A stretch of 22,306 nucleotides of DNA from Anaerolineae bacterium (GTDB lineage: Bacteria > Chloroflexota > Anaerolineae > 4572-78 > J111), in NCBI GenBank assembly GCA_020433785.1, contig JAGRCC010000216.1:1-22306 (forward strand), in the 5' to 3' direction. The notes beneath the pieces were generated by a model. It was not told where the DNA came from and made no database searches. It saw only the letters and a program-made list of their open reading frames with translations. This document shows, piece after piece, positions 1-9,000 of the stretch. Within the stretch, counting starts at the first letter, position 1, and each line of letters begins with the position of its first letter. Both the position numbers and the translations under genes were made by a program.

Positions 1-454
1 CAAAGTCGGCCAGCAGCGGCCAATCGTCTTGAGGCATGAGGATGTTGGAAGGTTTGACATCGCGATGGATAATTTTGTGATTGTGGGCGTAATGGAGCGC
101 CTCGGCGATGGGGATGGACAAATTGACGACCTGCCGCCAGCCCAGCGGCATCCCGTTCAAGCGGTCTTCCAGAGTGCCCCCCTCGATGTATTCCATCGCG
201 ATATAGGGCATTCCCTCTTCGTCGCCATATTCATAGATAATCAGAATATTGCGGTGACGCAGCGAGGCAATGGCCTTGGCTTCCAGTTGAAACCGGGCCA
301 GCGACGTCGCCTCTTGGTAGTACAGTACTTTGACAGCCACCCATCGCTTCAGGCTTTCCTGATATCCTTTGTAAACACTGGCCATGCCCCCTTCGCCAAT
401 CAACCTATCCAGTCGATAACCGCCGAGGGTTTTTCCCACCAGGTCGAGCGCCAT
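1..454 (-). CDS. Serine/threonine protein kinase, PknB type (N-terminal 151 residues, cut by window edge)
   Basis: This is a partial eukaryotic-type (Hanks) Ser/Thr kinase, read on the minus strand from ATG at 454. Visible kinase landmarks are the glycine-rich loop GEGGMASVY (about residues 20-28), the VAVK lysine near residue 42, and the catalytic loop HRDVKPSNIL near residues 129-138. The last two complete residues at the window edge are D-F, the start of the DFG motif. AGGAG (464-468, minus) sits 9 bases before the ATG and fixes the start. Such kinases phosphorylate Ser/Thr on cell-division, wall or signalling proteins, often through a membrane anchor, but the C-terminal half that would show PASTA, WD40 or membrane segments lies outside the window. 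It is divergent from the lipoprotein at 606. The family is certain; the substrate is unknown. Confidence 0.95.
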   Translation of the reverse strand, partial: MALDLVGKTLGGYRLDRLIGEGGMASVYKGYQESLKRWVAVKVLYYQEATSLARFQLEAKAIASLRHRNILIIYEYGDEEGMPYIAMEYIEGGTLEDRLNGMPLGWRQVVNLSIPIAEALHYAHNHKIIHRDVKPSNILMPQDDWPLLADF

Positions 455-497
455 GATTCCTAACTCCTAGTTCGAGGCTGACAAATCGTCATGATAG

Positions 498-506
498 ACT
501 ATATCA
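498..506 (-). promoter_or_regulatory. Extended -10 promoter for the Ser/Thr kinase gene
   Basis: On the minus strand, TGATATAGT gives an extended -10 (TG, one base, TATAGT), about 44 bases upstream of the kinase ATG. No convincing -35 lies 17 bp further up, which is common for extended -10 promoters. Predicted from sequence only. Confidence 0.45.
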
Positions 507-587
507 CCAACTTTGAGATTTAGCTAGTTATCAGCCATTTTTATTAGGCAAATATGACCGTAAATGATTTGCCCTTGGCTTACCTCG

Positions 588-596
588 TGGCATAAT
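588..596 (+). promoter_or_regulatory. Extended -10 promoter immediately before the lipoprotein start
   Basis: TGGCATAAT is an extended -10 with a weak -35 (TTGCCC, 569-574, 16-bp spacer). Transcription would start near 602-604, only a few bases before the ATG at 606, which implies a leaderless or nearly leaderless mRNA. Consistent with this, no Shine-Dalgarno sequence precedes 606. Confidence 0.4.
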
Positions 597-605
597 AACC
601 AGCCT

Positions 606-3386
606 ATGTTAACGACCAAAAGAGTACTCTTTTTTTTAGCCGCCGTTATAGTTTTAACCGGCTGCCAACTCGATGCTGAAAATCGACGCCTAACCTGGCT
701 GGGTTATCCAACCGACACACCAACCGCTACTCCCGCGCCGCCGACCGCTACCGCTACTCCCAGTCCCACCCAGACCGCCACGCTAACCCCCAGCCCTACG
801 TTCACGCCATCGCCCACGCCGACCGAAACACCCATCCCCAGCGACCGGCTGTCGACGGCGCAGAGCGCCTATGCCAGCGGCGATTACGAAACCGCTCGGG
901 TTGAATATGATCGCTTGCTGAGCGATCCCGGCGCTTCAGCCGATGAGCAGCGCCTGGCGTTACATTGGCGCGGCCGCAGCGAAGTGGCCTTGGGCGACAA
1001 CGCGGCGGCGGTCGCATCGTTGGAGCAGTTTTTACAGCAGTACCCCACCGACAGTTTAGCGCGCGCGGCGCAGTTTAATTTGGGCCGGGCTTATGAAGCA
1101 CTCGATCAACCAACTGAAGCAGCCACGGCCTACCAAGACTCAATCGCTCCCAATGATCCGACCAACGTCTATATTTTCGAGCGCATCGGCGATCTCTGGT
1201 TCCGAACCGGCGCCTATACCGAAACCATCGCCGCCTATCAGGCCGGGCTCGACTCGACCGAGGATGACAGTTTCAAAGTTCACTTACGGGAGAGTATGGC
1301 CTCCACGGAGCTGGAACACGATCACATTGCCGCTGCCATCGATCAGTACGAAACTATCCTGAATTCGGCCCAAATTGAGGCTTACCGGGCCAAAATTCTC
1401 AAACTCCTGGGCGACGCGCTGACTGAAGCCGGCGACAAAGACGCCGCTCAGGCGCGCTATTTGGAAGCCGTGAATCTCTACCCGGACGCCTACGATAGCT
1501 ATCTGGCGCTGGTCGAACTGGTGGTGAATGATAATGTTCCGGTGGATGATTTTCAGCGCGGCCTGGTCAACTACTACGCCGGATCGTACCAGCCGGCCAT
1601 CGCCGCCTTCGAGCGCTATCTAGCCACACCAGCGGTCACCGCTCCGTTAACTGGCACAATGACCTTGACGACGACGGAAGCAATCACAGCCGAAGTTGAA
1701 CTCGAACTGGAAATGACCGCGCCGCTAACGAACACAGCGTCAATCACCGCCGAAGTTGAGTCTGAACCAGACTTAACCGCACCCTTGACCGGTACGACCA
1801 CCCTAACAGCAACCGGATCGATCACCCGCGAAACTCCCATCGAAGTAGATGCGAGCGACCCTGTGACCGCGACCACCACCCTAACCACGACGGGAGCCGT
1901 GACCGAGACCATCGAACCGGCGCTGCCGCCCCAAGCTGAGGAAGCGTTGTGGTTGATGGCTAAATCGTGGCAGGGGTTGGGCCAATACAACAGCGCGATG
2001 ACCGTCTTCCGGCGGCTGATCGACACCTTTCCAGCCGGTTCGCACTGGAGCGAAGCGCATGTCGAAATCGGCCAGTCGCTGATCAATCAGGGCAATTACG
2101 ACCAGGCCGGCCAGTTTCTGCGCGATTTTACCGCCGAGAATCCCGAGGACCCGCTGGCCGATGAAGCCCTATGGCGGCCGGCGATTTTGACTTTTAACCT
2201 GGATCAATACGAAGAGGCCGAAACCTATTTAGTCGAATTAGCCGAAAAATATCCCGACAGCGACTATGCCAGCGACGCGCTCTACTGGGCCGGCCAAGCG
2301 GCTTATCAGCTTGAAGATTATGAGACGGCCATCGATATATGGACTAAACTATCCGACCGCTACCCTGATGGCCCATTGGTCAGCTTTGCCGGTTACTGGC
2401 GGGCTAAAACGCTAATGGAACTGGGGCACGATGAAGACGCCCGGAAAATTTTAACCGAACTGGTCGATGATCCCGCCGACTACTATCGCCTCCGGGCGAA
2501 CGATCTGCTGACCGGCCAACAGCCTCACTCCGTACCCATGAGCTTACCCACGCTGGCTGACCTGGCCTCGGAACAAGCTGAAGCCGAAATCTGGCTGCGA
2601 AGCTGGCTGCCGACAGTCGAAGGCGAGACCGATTCGGCCAACCTGGCTACTGTCGGTGAGGCCATTCGAACGGACCCGGCTTTTCAGCGGGGGGAGACGC
2701 TGTGGCAGTTTGGCCTGCGCGATAAAGCTTTAGTTGAGTTTGAAACAGTCAAAGACAAATTTTGGGACGATCCCCGGGCGATGTATCAACTGTCGCTCTA
2801 TTTCCGAGAAAAATTAATGGGGCGGCTCAGCATTCTGACCGTCGAGCGGCTGATCGATCTGTCGCCGGTCGAAGCGCCGGAGCAAACCCCACTTTTTATT
2901 CAACACCTGTATTACCCGGTTTTGTTCGGCAATCTGATTGTGGCCGAAGCCGAAGCCCTGGACATCGATCCGGCGCTGCTGATGGCTCTAATTCGCCAGG
3001 AAAGCCTGTATGAATTTTCAGCGGAGTCGATTGCCGGAGCCCGAGGCTTAACCCAAGTTATGCCCACCACGGGCGACTACATTGCCGAACGAAGCGACTT
3101 TGGCCCGTTCGAGGTCGGTCAACTGTGGCTGCCCTACATCAGCATCAAATTCGGTGCTTGGTATATCAACCAACAGTTAGGCATTTTTGAGGACAATCAA
3201 TTTGCGGCGTTGGCGGCCTACAATGCCGGGCCGGGCAACGTGCTGGAGTGGATTAAAGTATCCGACGACCTGGATATTTTTGTAGAGTCGATCCCATATT
3301 GGGAATCTCGAACCTACATCAGAAAAATCTACGAGAATCTGGCGGCCTATCGTCGCATCTATGGCAGCGCAACCCAAGAGCAATAA
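606..3386 (+). CDS. Lipoprotein with TPR repeats and C-terminal lytic transglycosylase (SLT) domain
   Basis: This 926-residue protein is probably a membrane-anchored murein lytic transglycosylase that cleaves peptidoglycan glycan strands outside the membrane. I start at ATG 606 rather than the upstream in-frame ATG 564, because 606 places KR plus a hydrophobic stretch and a lipobox (LTGC, lipid-attached Cys20) at the N-terminus. Residues 35-78 are a Thr/Pro linker. TPR-like helical pairs follow, interrupted by a Thr-rich repetitive insert (about 345-438), then more TPRs. The C-terminal part holds the SLT fold, with the catalytic Glu799 in RQES, a GLTQVMP segment, and AAYNAGPGN at 870-878. The layout resembles Slt70-type enzymes (helical superhelix plus SLT domain) but is lipid-anchored and longer. 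It is divergent from the Ser/Thr kinase; any functional link between them is inference. Confidence 0.9.
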   Translation: MLTTKRVLFFLAAVIVLTGCQLDAENRRLTWLGYPTDTPTATPAPPTATATPSPTQTATLTPSPTFTPSPTPTETPIPSDRLSTAQSAYASGDYETARVEYDRLLSDPGASADEQRLALHWRGRSEVALGDNAAAVASLEQFLQQYPTDSLARAAQFNLGRAYEALDQPTEAATAYQDSIAPNDPTNVYIFERIGDLWFRTGAYTETIAAYQAGLDSTEDDSFKVHLRESMASTELEHDHIAAAIDQYETILNSAQIEAYRAKILKLLGDALTEAGDKDAAQARYLEAVNLYPDAYDSYLALVELVVNDNVPVDDFQRGLVNYYAGSYQPAIAAFERYLATPAVTAPLTGTMTLTTTEAITAEVELELEMTAPLTNTASITAEVESEPDLTAPLTGTTTLTATGSITRETPIEVDASDPVTATTTLTTTGAVTETIEPALPPQAEEALWLMAKSWQGLGQYNSAMTVFRRLIDTFPAGSHWSEAHVEIGQSLINQGNYDQAGQFLRDFTAENPEDPLADEALWRPAILTFNLDQYEEAETYLVELAEKYPDSDYASDALYWAGQAAYQLEDYETAIDIWTKLSDRYPDGPLVSFAGYWRAKTLMELGHDEDARKILTELVDDPADYYRLRANDLLTGQQPHSVPMSLPTLADLASEQAEAEIWLRSWLPTVEGETDSANLATVGEAIRTDPAFQRGETLWQFGLRDKALVEFETVKDKFWDDPRAMYQLSLYFREKLMGRLSILTVERLIDLSPVEAPEQTPLFIQHLYYPVLFGNLIVAEAEALDIDPALLMALIRQESLYEFSAESIAGARGLTQVMPTTGDYIAERSDFGPFEVGQLWLPYISIKFGAWYINQQLGIFEDNQFAALAAYNAGPGNVLEWIKVSDDLDIFVESIPYWESRTYIRKIYENLAAYRRIYGSATQEQ
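1638..1920 (+). repeat. Imperfect Thr-rich coding repeats inside the lipoprotein
   Basis: Imperfect units beginning TAPLT(G/N)T occur at 1638, 1716 and 1776, and a more degenerate unit (TATTTLTTTGAVT) follows. Two units carry ITAEVE. Spacings are 78 and 60 bases. The insert lies between two TPR hairpins and is Thr-rich with acidic clusters (ELELE), probably a flexible, possibly glycosylated loop. Confidence 0.75.
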
Positions 3387-3402
3387 GCGCCGCAAAAATG
3401 GT

Positions 3403-3430
3403 TTGACGTTACTGTAAATCATGGTATAGT
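3403..3430 (+). promoter_or_regulatory. Sigma70-like promoter upstream of the first glycosyltransferase
   Basis: TTGACG (3403-3408), a 16-bp spacer and TATAGT (3425-3430), with an extended TG at 3422-3423. This is one of the best promoter matches in the window. Transcription would start near 3437, before the terminator-like hairpin at 3470-3505. Confidence 0.6.
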
Positions 3431-3469
3431 AAGGTGTCAATAACGCCGCACCTTGGGTCGATGATGCCC

Positions 3470-3505
3470 CTCTGCTACCATCTATGGTTCGGCAGAGTTT
3501 TTTTT
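3470..3505 (+). terminator. Rho-independent terminator, possibly an attenuator
   Basis: The outer stem is CTCTGC (3470-3475) with GCAGAG (3492-3497). An inner stem pairs ACCAT (3477-3481) with ATGGT (3484-3488), and eight T follow (3498-3505). It could end the lipoprotein transcript. Because a promoter lies upstream (3403-3430) and the glycosyltransferase ATG lies 26 bases downstream, it may instead control readthrough into that gene. Confidence 0.75.
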
Positions 3506-3531
3506 AAATTATGGAAAGGTGATTTTTCTCC

Positions 3532-4650
3532 ATGCGCATTGGCATCGACGCGCGACTAGTGTACTATAATCCGGCCGGAATCGGCGAATATATTGTTCAG
3601 CTTGTCAATGCCCTCGCCAAGCTTAAAACCGAAGATGAGTTTGTATTACTGCAGAGCAGAAAAGATACCAAAACGATCATTGAGGAGAACGGGTTCCAGC
3701 GAAAATCATTGTGGACGCCCAGCCACAATCGCTTTGAGCAACCGGCTTTGGGCTTTGAAATTTCCCGGCTTGGGCTAGATTTGCTGCACAGCCCGGATTT
3801 CATCCCGCCGTTTCGGCGCAACTGTAAGTCGGTCATTACCATTCACGATCTGGCTTTTTTGCTTTACCCTCATTTTTTGACCAAAGAGAGCGCCCACTAC
3901 TACGGCCAAATCGATCAGGCCTGGCGCAAAACCGATCATATTATCGCGGTATCAGAGGCGACCAAACGGGATAGTATTAGAATGCTAGGCGTTCCCGAAA
4001 AGAAGATCACCGTTATTCACGAAGCGGCCAATCCGATTTATCGCCAACTACCGCCTCGCCAGGTACAAGAGCATCTTCAGCAGAAGTATAATTTCGGCCA
4101 TAATTACATTTTGTTTGTCAGCACGATCGAGCCTCGCAAAAACCTGCCGGGCTTGCTGCAAGCCTACCGCCGCTTACGGGATGAATACAAACGGCAAGAG
4201 CTGCTGGTCTTGGCCGGGGCTAACGGCTGGCTATGGGAAGAAGTTTACGAGACGGTTAACAAACTGCATTTGGAAGACCACGTGGTGTTCCTGGGACGCG
4301 TTTCTTCGCAAGATTTGGTCTATCTTTACAATGGGGCCTGTATGCTGGTCCATCCCTCATTTTACGAAGGGTTTGGCCTAACCACCCTGGAAGCGATGAT
4401 GTGCGGCACGCCCGTCATTGCGTCAAACACTTCTGCGCTGCCGGAGATTGTGGGTGACGCGGCCGTTTTGGTTGATCCGCACGATATCGATGGCCTGACT
4501 GTTTCGATGTGGCGTCTACTGACCGATAAAGAACAAAAACAACTTTACATTCATAAAGGTCTCAAACGGGCCAAAAAATTCTCCTGGGAGAAAGCGGCCA
4601 GACGTACGCTAGAAATATACCAAAAAGTAGGTAAAGGGCAGCTAAAATAG
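3532..4650 (+). CDS. Glycosyltransferase family 4 (GT-B fold)
   Basis: This 372-residue retaining glycosyltransferase probably transfers a sugar from a nucleotide-sugar donor to a lipid-linked or polysaccharide acceptor at the cytoplasmic face of the membrane. The N-terminus MRIGIDARLV and the segment SPDFIPPF belong to the acceptor-side Rossmann domain. The donor domain starts near FVSTIEPRKN and contains the EX7E signature, Glu279 and Glu287 in YEGFGLTTLEAM, followed by CGTPVIAS and LPEIVGDAA. AAAGGTGAT at 3515-3523 serves as ribosome site for ATG 3532. A second GT4 gene follows 36 bases later, so the two probably form a short operon. Donor and acceptor cannot be told from sequence. Confidence 0.93.
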   Translation: MRIGIDARLVYYNPAGIGEYIVQLVNALAKLKTEDEFVLLQSRKDTKTIIEENGFQRKSLWTPSHNRFEQPALGFEISRLGLDLLHSPDFIPPFRRNCKSVITIHDLAFLLYPHFLTKESAHYYGQIDQAWRKTDHIIAVSEATKRDSIRMLGVPEKKITVIHEAANPIYRQLPPRQVQEHLQQKYNFGHNYILFVSTIEPRKNLPGLLQAYRRLRDEYKRQELLVLAGANGWLWEEVYETVNKLHLEDHVVFLGRVSSQDLVYLYNGACMLVHPSFYEGFGLTTLEAMMCGTPVIASNTSALPEIVGDAAVLVDPHDIDGLTVSMWRLLTDKEQKQLYIHKGLKRAKKFSWEKAARRTLEIYQKVGKGQLK

Positions 4651-4651
4651 G

Positions 4652-4657
4652 TATAAT
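4652..4657 (+). promoter_or_regulatory. Possible -10 box between the two glycosyltransferase genes
   Basis: A perfect TATAAT hexamer lies just after the stop of the upstream gene and 30 bases before the next ATG. No -35 or extended TG accompanies it, so it may be chance in AT-rich sequence or a weak internal promoter. Confidence 0.2.
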
Positions 4658-4686
4658 AATAGAAACATTTACCTATGAAGAGATGA

Positions 4687-5898
4687 ATGCGAATCTTATT
4701 GTTAACCCCTCAGCGCCCCTACCCCCCTCACCAGGGTACGACGCTTAGGAACTTTAATCTTATAAAAGAGCTAACCAAACGTCATTCGGTTTGCTTACTG
4801 ACGTTTCTAGAGCCGGATCAAAATTCCACCGATCACGGCCCGCTGCTCGATTATTGCCAATGGATCGACACCATCCCCGTTACCCCCCGCCCGACCCAAC
4901 TCCGGTTGCGCCAAATGCTCACCACCCAGCGCCCGGATATGAGCTGGCGACTCTGGTCGCCTGCGTTTGCCGAACGGCTAGCCTGGCGGCTTAGCGAAGA
5001 CAGGTTCGATGTGGTCGAACTAGAAGGCATCGAGATGACTCCCTACCTCAGCCTCATCGAAGCCGTTCAGCCCCGCCCCCTGATTGTGTACGATGCCCAC
5101 AATGCCGAATGGATCCTGCAAAAACGGGCTTTTCTGGCCGATATCAAAACGCCGGCCCGCTGGGTTGCCGCGCTTTACAGTTGGGTCCAGTGGCATCGCC
5201 TCTACCGCTACGAGGCCGATGTGATGAAGCGCGTCGATCACACCATCGCCATGTCATATCCCGATAAGGCCGCGCTCCACGAAATTACGCCTGATGTCTC
5301 AATTACGGTCGTGCCTAACGGCGTTGATCTGGACGCCTACCGTCACTTTAGAGGCACACCAATTCATTATGATTTGATTTTTACCGGCAAGATGGATTTT
5401 CGGCCCAATGTCGATGCCGCGTTGTGGTTCGGCCAGCACGTTCTGCCGCTCATTCAAACGGCTCGTCCCAAAACCACGTTCGCTATTGTGGGGCAGCGGC
5501 CGCATCCCCGGCTGGACGTTCTGCGCGATAACCCCGGCATCACCATCACCGGCTACGTGGACGATATCCGACCCTACATTGCCGGAGCGACCGTCTATGT
5601 CGCCCCGCTGCGTGTGGGCGGTGGGACGCGGCTTAAAATTATGGAAGCGATGGCCATGGGTAAAGCCATCGTTTCAACCAGCGTTGGCGCCGAGGGCTTT
5701 CCGGTGGTCAATGGGCAAGAACTTATTTTGGCCGATGAACCGGCCCTATTTGCCCAGGCTGTCCTCAGATTACTCAGCACACCTATGCGCCGGCTGGAGT
5801 TAGGCCGAGCCGGCCGAGATTTGGCGCATGCCAACTACGGGTGGGAATCGCTGGTTCCCCGTTTGGAGCGAATCTACTACGAATTTCAAAATAGTTAG
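4687..5898 (+). CDS. Glycosyltransferase family 4, EpsH/PEP-CTERM-associated sugar transferase-like
   Basis: This 403-residue GT-B glycosyltransferase begins MRILLLTPQRPYPPHQGTT, a glycine/proline-rich acceptor-domain loop. The donor domain shows FTGKMDFRPN, PLRVGGGTRLKIMEAMAMGKAI and SVGAEGF, the pattern of sugar transferases found in exopolysaccharide clusters (TIGR03087-like by my recollection; a profile search would decide). The Glu of KIMEAMAMG corresponds to the second Glu of EX7E, while the first is replaced within the GGGTR segment, as is usual in this subgroup. ATG 4687 follows a weak GAAGAG and is directly preceded by an in-frame four-codon ORF (4675-4686). It is the second gene after 3532 and probably acts in the same glycan pathway. 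Confidence 0.9.
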   Translation: MRILLLTPQRPYPPHQGTTLRNFNLIKELTKRHSVCLLTFLEPDQNSTDHGPLLDYCQWIDTIPVTPRPTQLRLRQMLTTQRPDMSWRLWSPAFAERLAWRLSEDRFDVVELEGIEMTPYLSLIEAVQPRPLIVYDAHNAEWILQKRAFLADIKTPARWVAALYSWVQWHRLYRYEADVMKRVDHTIAMSYPDKAALHEITPDVSITVVPNGVDLDAYRHFRGTPIHYDLIFTGKMDFRPNVDAALWFGQHVLPLIQTARPKTTFAIVGQRPHPRLDVLRDNPGITITGYVDDIRPYIAGATVYVAPLRVGGGTRLKIMEAMAMGKAIVSTSVGAEGFPVVNGQELILADEPALFAQAVLRLLSTPMRRLELGRAGRDLAHANYGWESLVPRLERIYYEFQNS

Positions 5899-5936
5899 AC
5901 AGCAGCGTTGATATTCTTGGGTTGAGTGCCGGATTG

Positions 5937-5945
5937 TGGTACAAT
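5937..5945 (+). promoter_or_regulatory. Extended -10 promoter for secA
   Basis: TGGTACAAT is an extended -10 with only TTGGGT 17 bp upstream as -35. Transcription would start near 5952, giving a leader of about 67 bases that carries a perfect stem-loop. Confidence 0.5.
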
Positions 5946-5974
5946 CATGTGATTAGAAAAAACCCGTGATAGTT

Positions 5975-5994
5975 CAACTTGCTTGGGCAAGTTG
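5975..5994 (+). other. Perfect stem-loop in the secA 5' leader
   Basis: CAACTTGC (5975-5982) pairs perfectly with GCAAGTTG (5987-5994) around the loop TTGG. No T-run follows, so it is not an intrinsic terminator. It ends 24 bases before the secA ATG and 12 bases before the first GGAG, so it could affect mRNA stability or translation. Confidence 0.55.
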
Positions 5995-6018
5995 CTCGTA
6001 TTGGATGGAGTGGAGTCA

Positions 6019-9000
6019 ATGTTTAAAAGTATTATCAAGGCCGTCTTTGGCGACCCCAATCTCAAAGAAATTAACCGGCTCAGTCCGGTTGTGGAAGAAA
6101 TCAATGACCTTGGCCCCGAAATGGAAGCCAAAAGCGATGCCGAGTTGCAACAAATGCTGGCTGAGTTTCGCCGCGACTTGCAAGAGCAGACTCATGAAGA
6201 GCGCGTGCGGATGCACGATCTGCGCCGGCAAGTAACCGAAGCCACCGGCAAAGAGCGCCAACGGCTGCAAATTCAGCTCGATCAGGTCGAAAAACAACTG
6301 CTTAAATTAGAGAGCGAACTGCTGGACGATATCCTACCTGATGTCTTCGCCGCCGTGCGGGAGATGAGCCGGCGCACCATCGGCCTGCGCCACTATGATG
6401 TGCAGTTGGTCGGGGGCATGATCATTCACCAGGGTAAGGTGGTTGAGATGCGTACTGGGGAAGGGAAAACCTTGGTTGCCACCGGGCCAACCGTGCTCAA
6501 CGCCCTGATGGGGCGCGGGGTTCACGTCATTACCGTCAACGATTATCTGGCCAAGCGTGACTGCCAGTGGATGGGGCCGGTTTATCACCGGCTAGGCTTG
6601 TCGGTCAGTGTCATTCAAAACGCCGGCGGCCAGGGCGTCGACAAAGCCTCGTTCCAGTATGATCCCGATTACCAAAGCGATGATGATCGCTACCAAAATT
6701 TGCGTCCCATCACCCGCAAAGAAGCCTACCACTGCGATATCACCTACGGCACCAACAATGAATACGGCTTCGATTATCTACGCGACAATATGGTGACCGA
6801 CCTGAATCGGGTCACCCAACGCGAGCTACATTACGCCATCATCGACGAGGTCGATAATATTCTGATCGATGAGGCGCGAACCCCGCTAATTATCTCCGGG
6901 CAGGCGGAAGAAAGCAGTGAGATGTACCAACGGTTTGCCCAGTTGGTGCGCCCATTGCGCCGCAGCAGCCAAGAAAGCGTCGATGATGAAGATATGGAGC
7001 CGGACGGCGACTATGTTGTTGACGAGAAGGCCCGCATTTCTTACCTGACCGAAAGCGGCATCGAATACATCGAAAAGGCTCTGGGCGTGGAGAACCTGTA
7101 CGAAGGCGAGAGCGCGGCCATGACTCCCTATCTGGACAACGCGCTGCGGGCGCACGCGCTCTACAAGCTCGATGTCGATTACGTGGTGCAAAATGGAGAA
7201 GTGATTATTGTCGATGACTTTACCGGGCGTTTGATGCATGGTCGCCGTTACAGTGAGGGGTTGCACCAGGCCATCGAAGCCAAAGAGGGCGTCAAGGTCC
7301 AAAACGAAAGCTTCACCTGGGCCACCATTACCTTTCAGAACTTTTTCCGTATGTACAACAAACTGGCCGGCATGACCGGTACGGCCGAAACCGAGTCGGA
7401 AGAGTTTGGCGATATCTATGATTTGGAAGTGGTGGTGCTGCCGACCAACGTGGAATATCGGGCCATTCAAGGCTCGTTGGCTGAAGAAACCCAAAAAGAA
7501 AACGGCGTCAAAGTAACCACTTACCGCAATGCTGATACCGGTGAATTTTACTACAAACGGGTCGATTATCCCGACGTGGTTTATAAAAATCCCCAAGCTA
7601 AATTTAGAGCGGTGGTGGAAGAAATCAAGCATATGCAAGAGGCCGGCCAGCCCGTCTTAGTCGGTACCATCGCTATCGAGACTTCGGAATATCTGTCCAA
7701 CCTGCTCCAGCGCAACGGCGTCAAGCACGAAGTCCTCAACGCCAAGCAGCACGAACGGGAAGCCAGCATTATCACCCAGGCCGGCCGGCCCGGCGCGGTG
7801 ACCATCGCCACCAACATGGCCGGTCGTGGGGTTGACATTCTGCTCGGGGGCAACGCCGAAGGCTTAGCCCGTGACGAATTGCGTCGCCGGGGCATCGATT
7901 TGACCGAAGTGGAACCGGAAGTGTGGCAGCAAACCCTCAGCAAGTGGGCCGCCTTGGTAGCCGAGGATAAAAAGAAGGTGCTGGAGTTAGGCGGGCTACA
8001 TGTCATCGGCACCGAACGGCATGATGCACGCCGGATCGACAACCAGCTGCGCGGTCGGGCCGGCCGCCAGGGGGACCCCGGCTCAAGCCGATTTTATGTC
8101 TCGCTGCAAGATGATCTGATGCGCCGGTTTGGTGGGCAAAGCGTCGCTAACCTGATGGAGCGCTTTGGGGTTGAGGACGACGTTCCCATCGAAGCCGGTA
8201 TTGTCAGCAAATCGATTGAGAACTCACAAACGAAGGTGGAAGGCCACAACTTTGATATCCGCAAGCAGTTGATCAAGTACGATGATGTGGTCAACCAGCA
8301 GCGAGAAGTGATGTACGCCGAGCGCCGCCGCATTTTGAGCAGCGCGAATATGAAAGACAGCATTCAAAACATGATTGACGAGCATTTGAGCGGGCTCGTG
8401 GCCAGCTTGACTGCCGGTGATATTGAAAATTGGGATTTACCGGCGCTGCACAGCACAATACGGACAGTTATGCCGCTGCCGGCTGAGCTGACTACCAGTA
8501 CCTGGGAAAATATGGCTCCTGAAGAAATTGAGGAGCAGGTGCTGGATTTAGCTGAGAAAAATTATGAAGAAATGGAAGCGGTTATCGGCTCCGAGCAGAT
8601 GCGGTCGTTTGAAAAGCGCTTAATGCTGCAAGTTCTTGATACGCTGTGGGTCCGCCACCTAACCGCGCTCGATGCGCTGCGGCAAGGGATTGGATTACGC
8701 GCCATTGGTCAACAAGACCCGTTGGTGTCCTTCCAAAAAGAAGGGTTTGAGATGTTCGGCCAACTACGAGACACCATTAAAGATGAAGTGGTCCACCGCG
8801 CTTTCCGGCCGACGGTCATGGTCAGAGAAGCCCCACAACCTAAAAATGTGCAAGCCATCCATCCTAGCGCTTCAGCGGCGAATGTCACGGCTGAAACGGC
8901 TGGCGCCACGCCACAAGCCCCTACCCCGGTGCGCGTTCAAAAGACGCCAGGCCGGAATGATCTCTGCTACTGCGGCAGCGGCAAAAAATATAAACACTGC

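Noticed and set aside
29..463. A 144-residue plus-strand frame at the left end
   Set aside because: The minus strand here encodes a clear protein kinase with all N-lobe and catalytic-loop motifs; the plus frame is its shadow.
1638..1920. CRISPR-like or satellite repeat
   Set aside because: The repeats are imperfect, differ in spacing and stay in frame as protein repeats.
1616..2086. A 156-residue minus-strand frame rich in Val/Ser/Ala
   Set aside because: It is the antisense shadow of the Thr-rich repeats of the lipoprotein gene and has no independent support.
6886..7638. A 250-residue open frame on the minus strand
   Set aside because: It lies wholly inside secA, has no ribosome site or recognisable domain, and arises from codon bias on the opposite strand.
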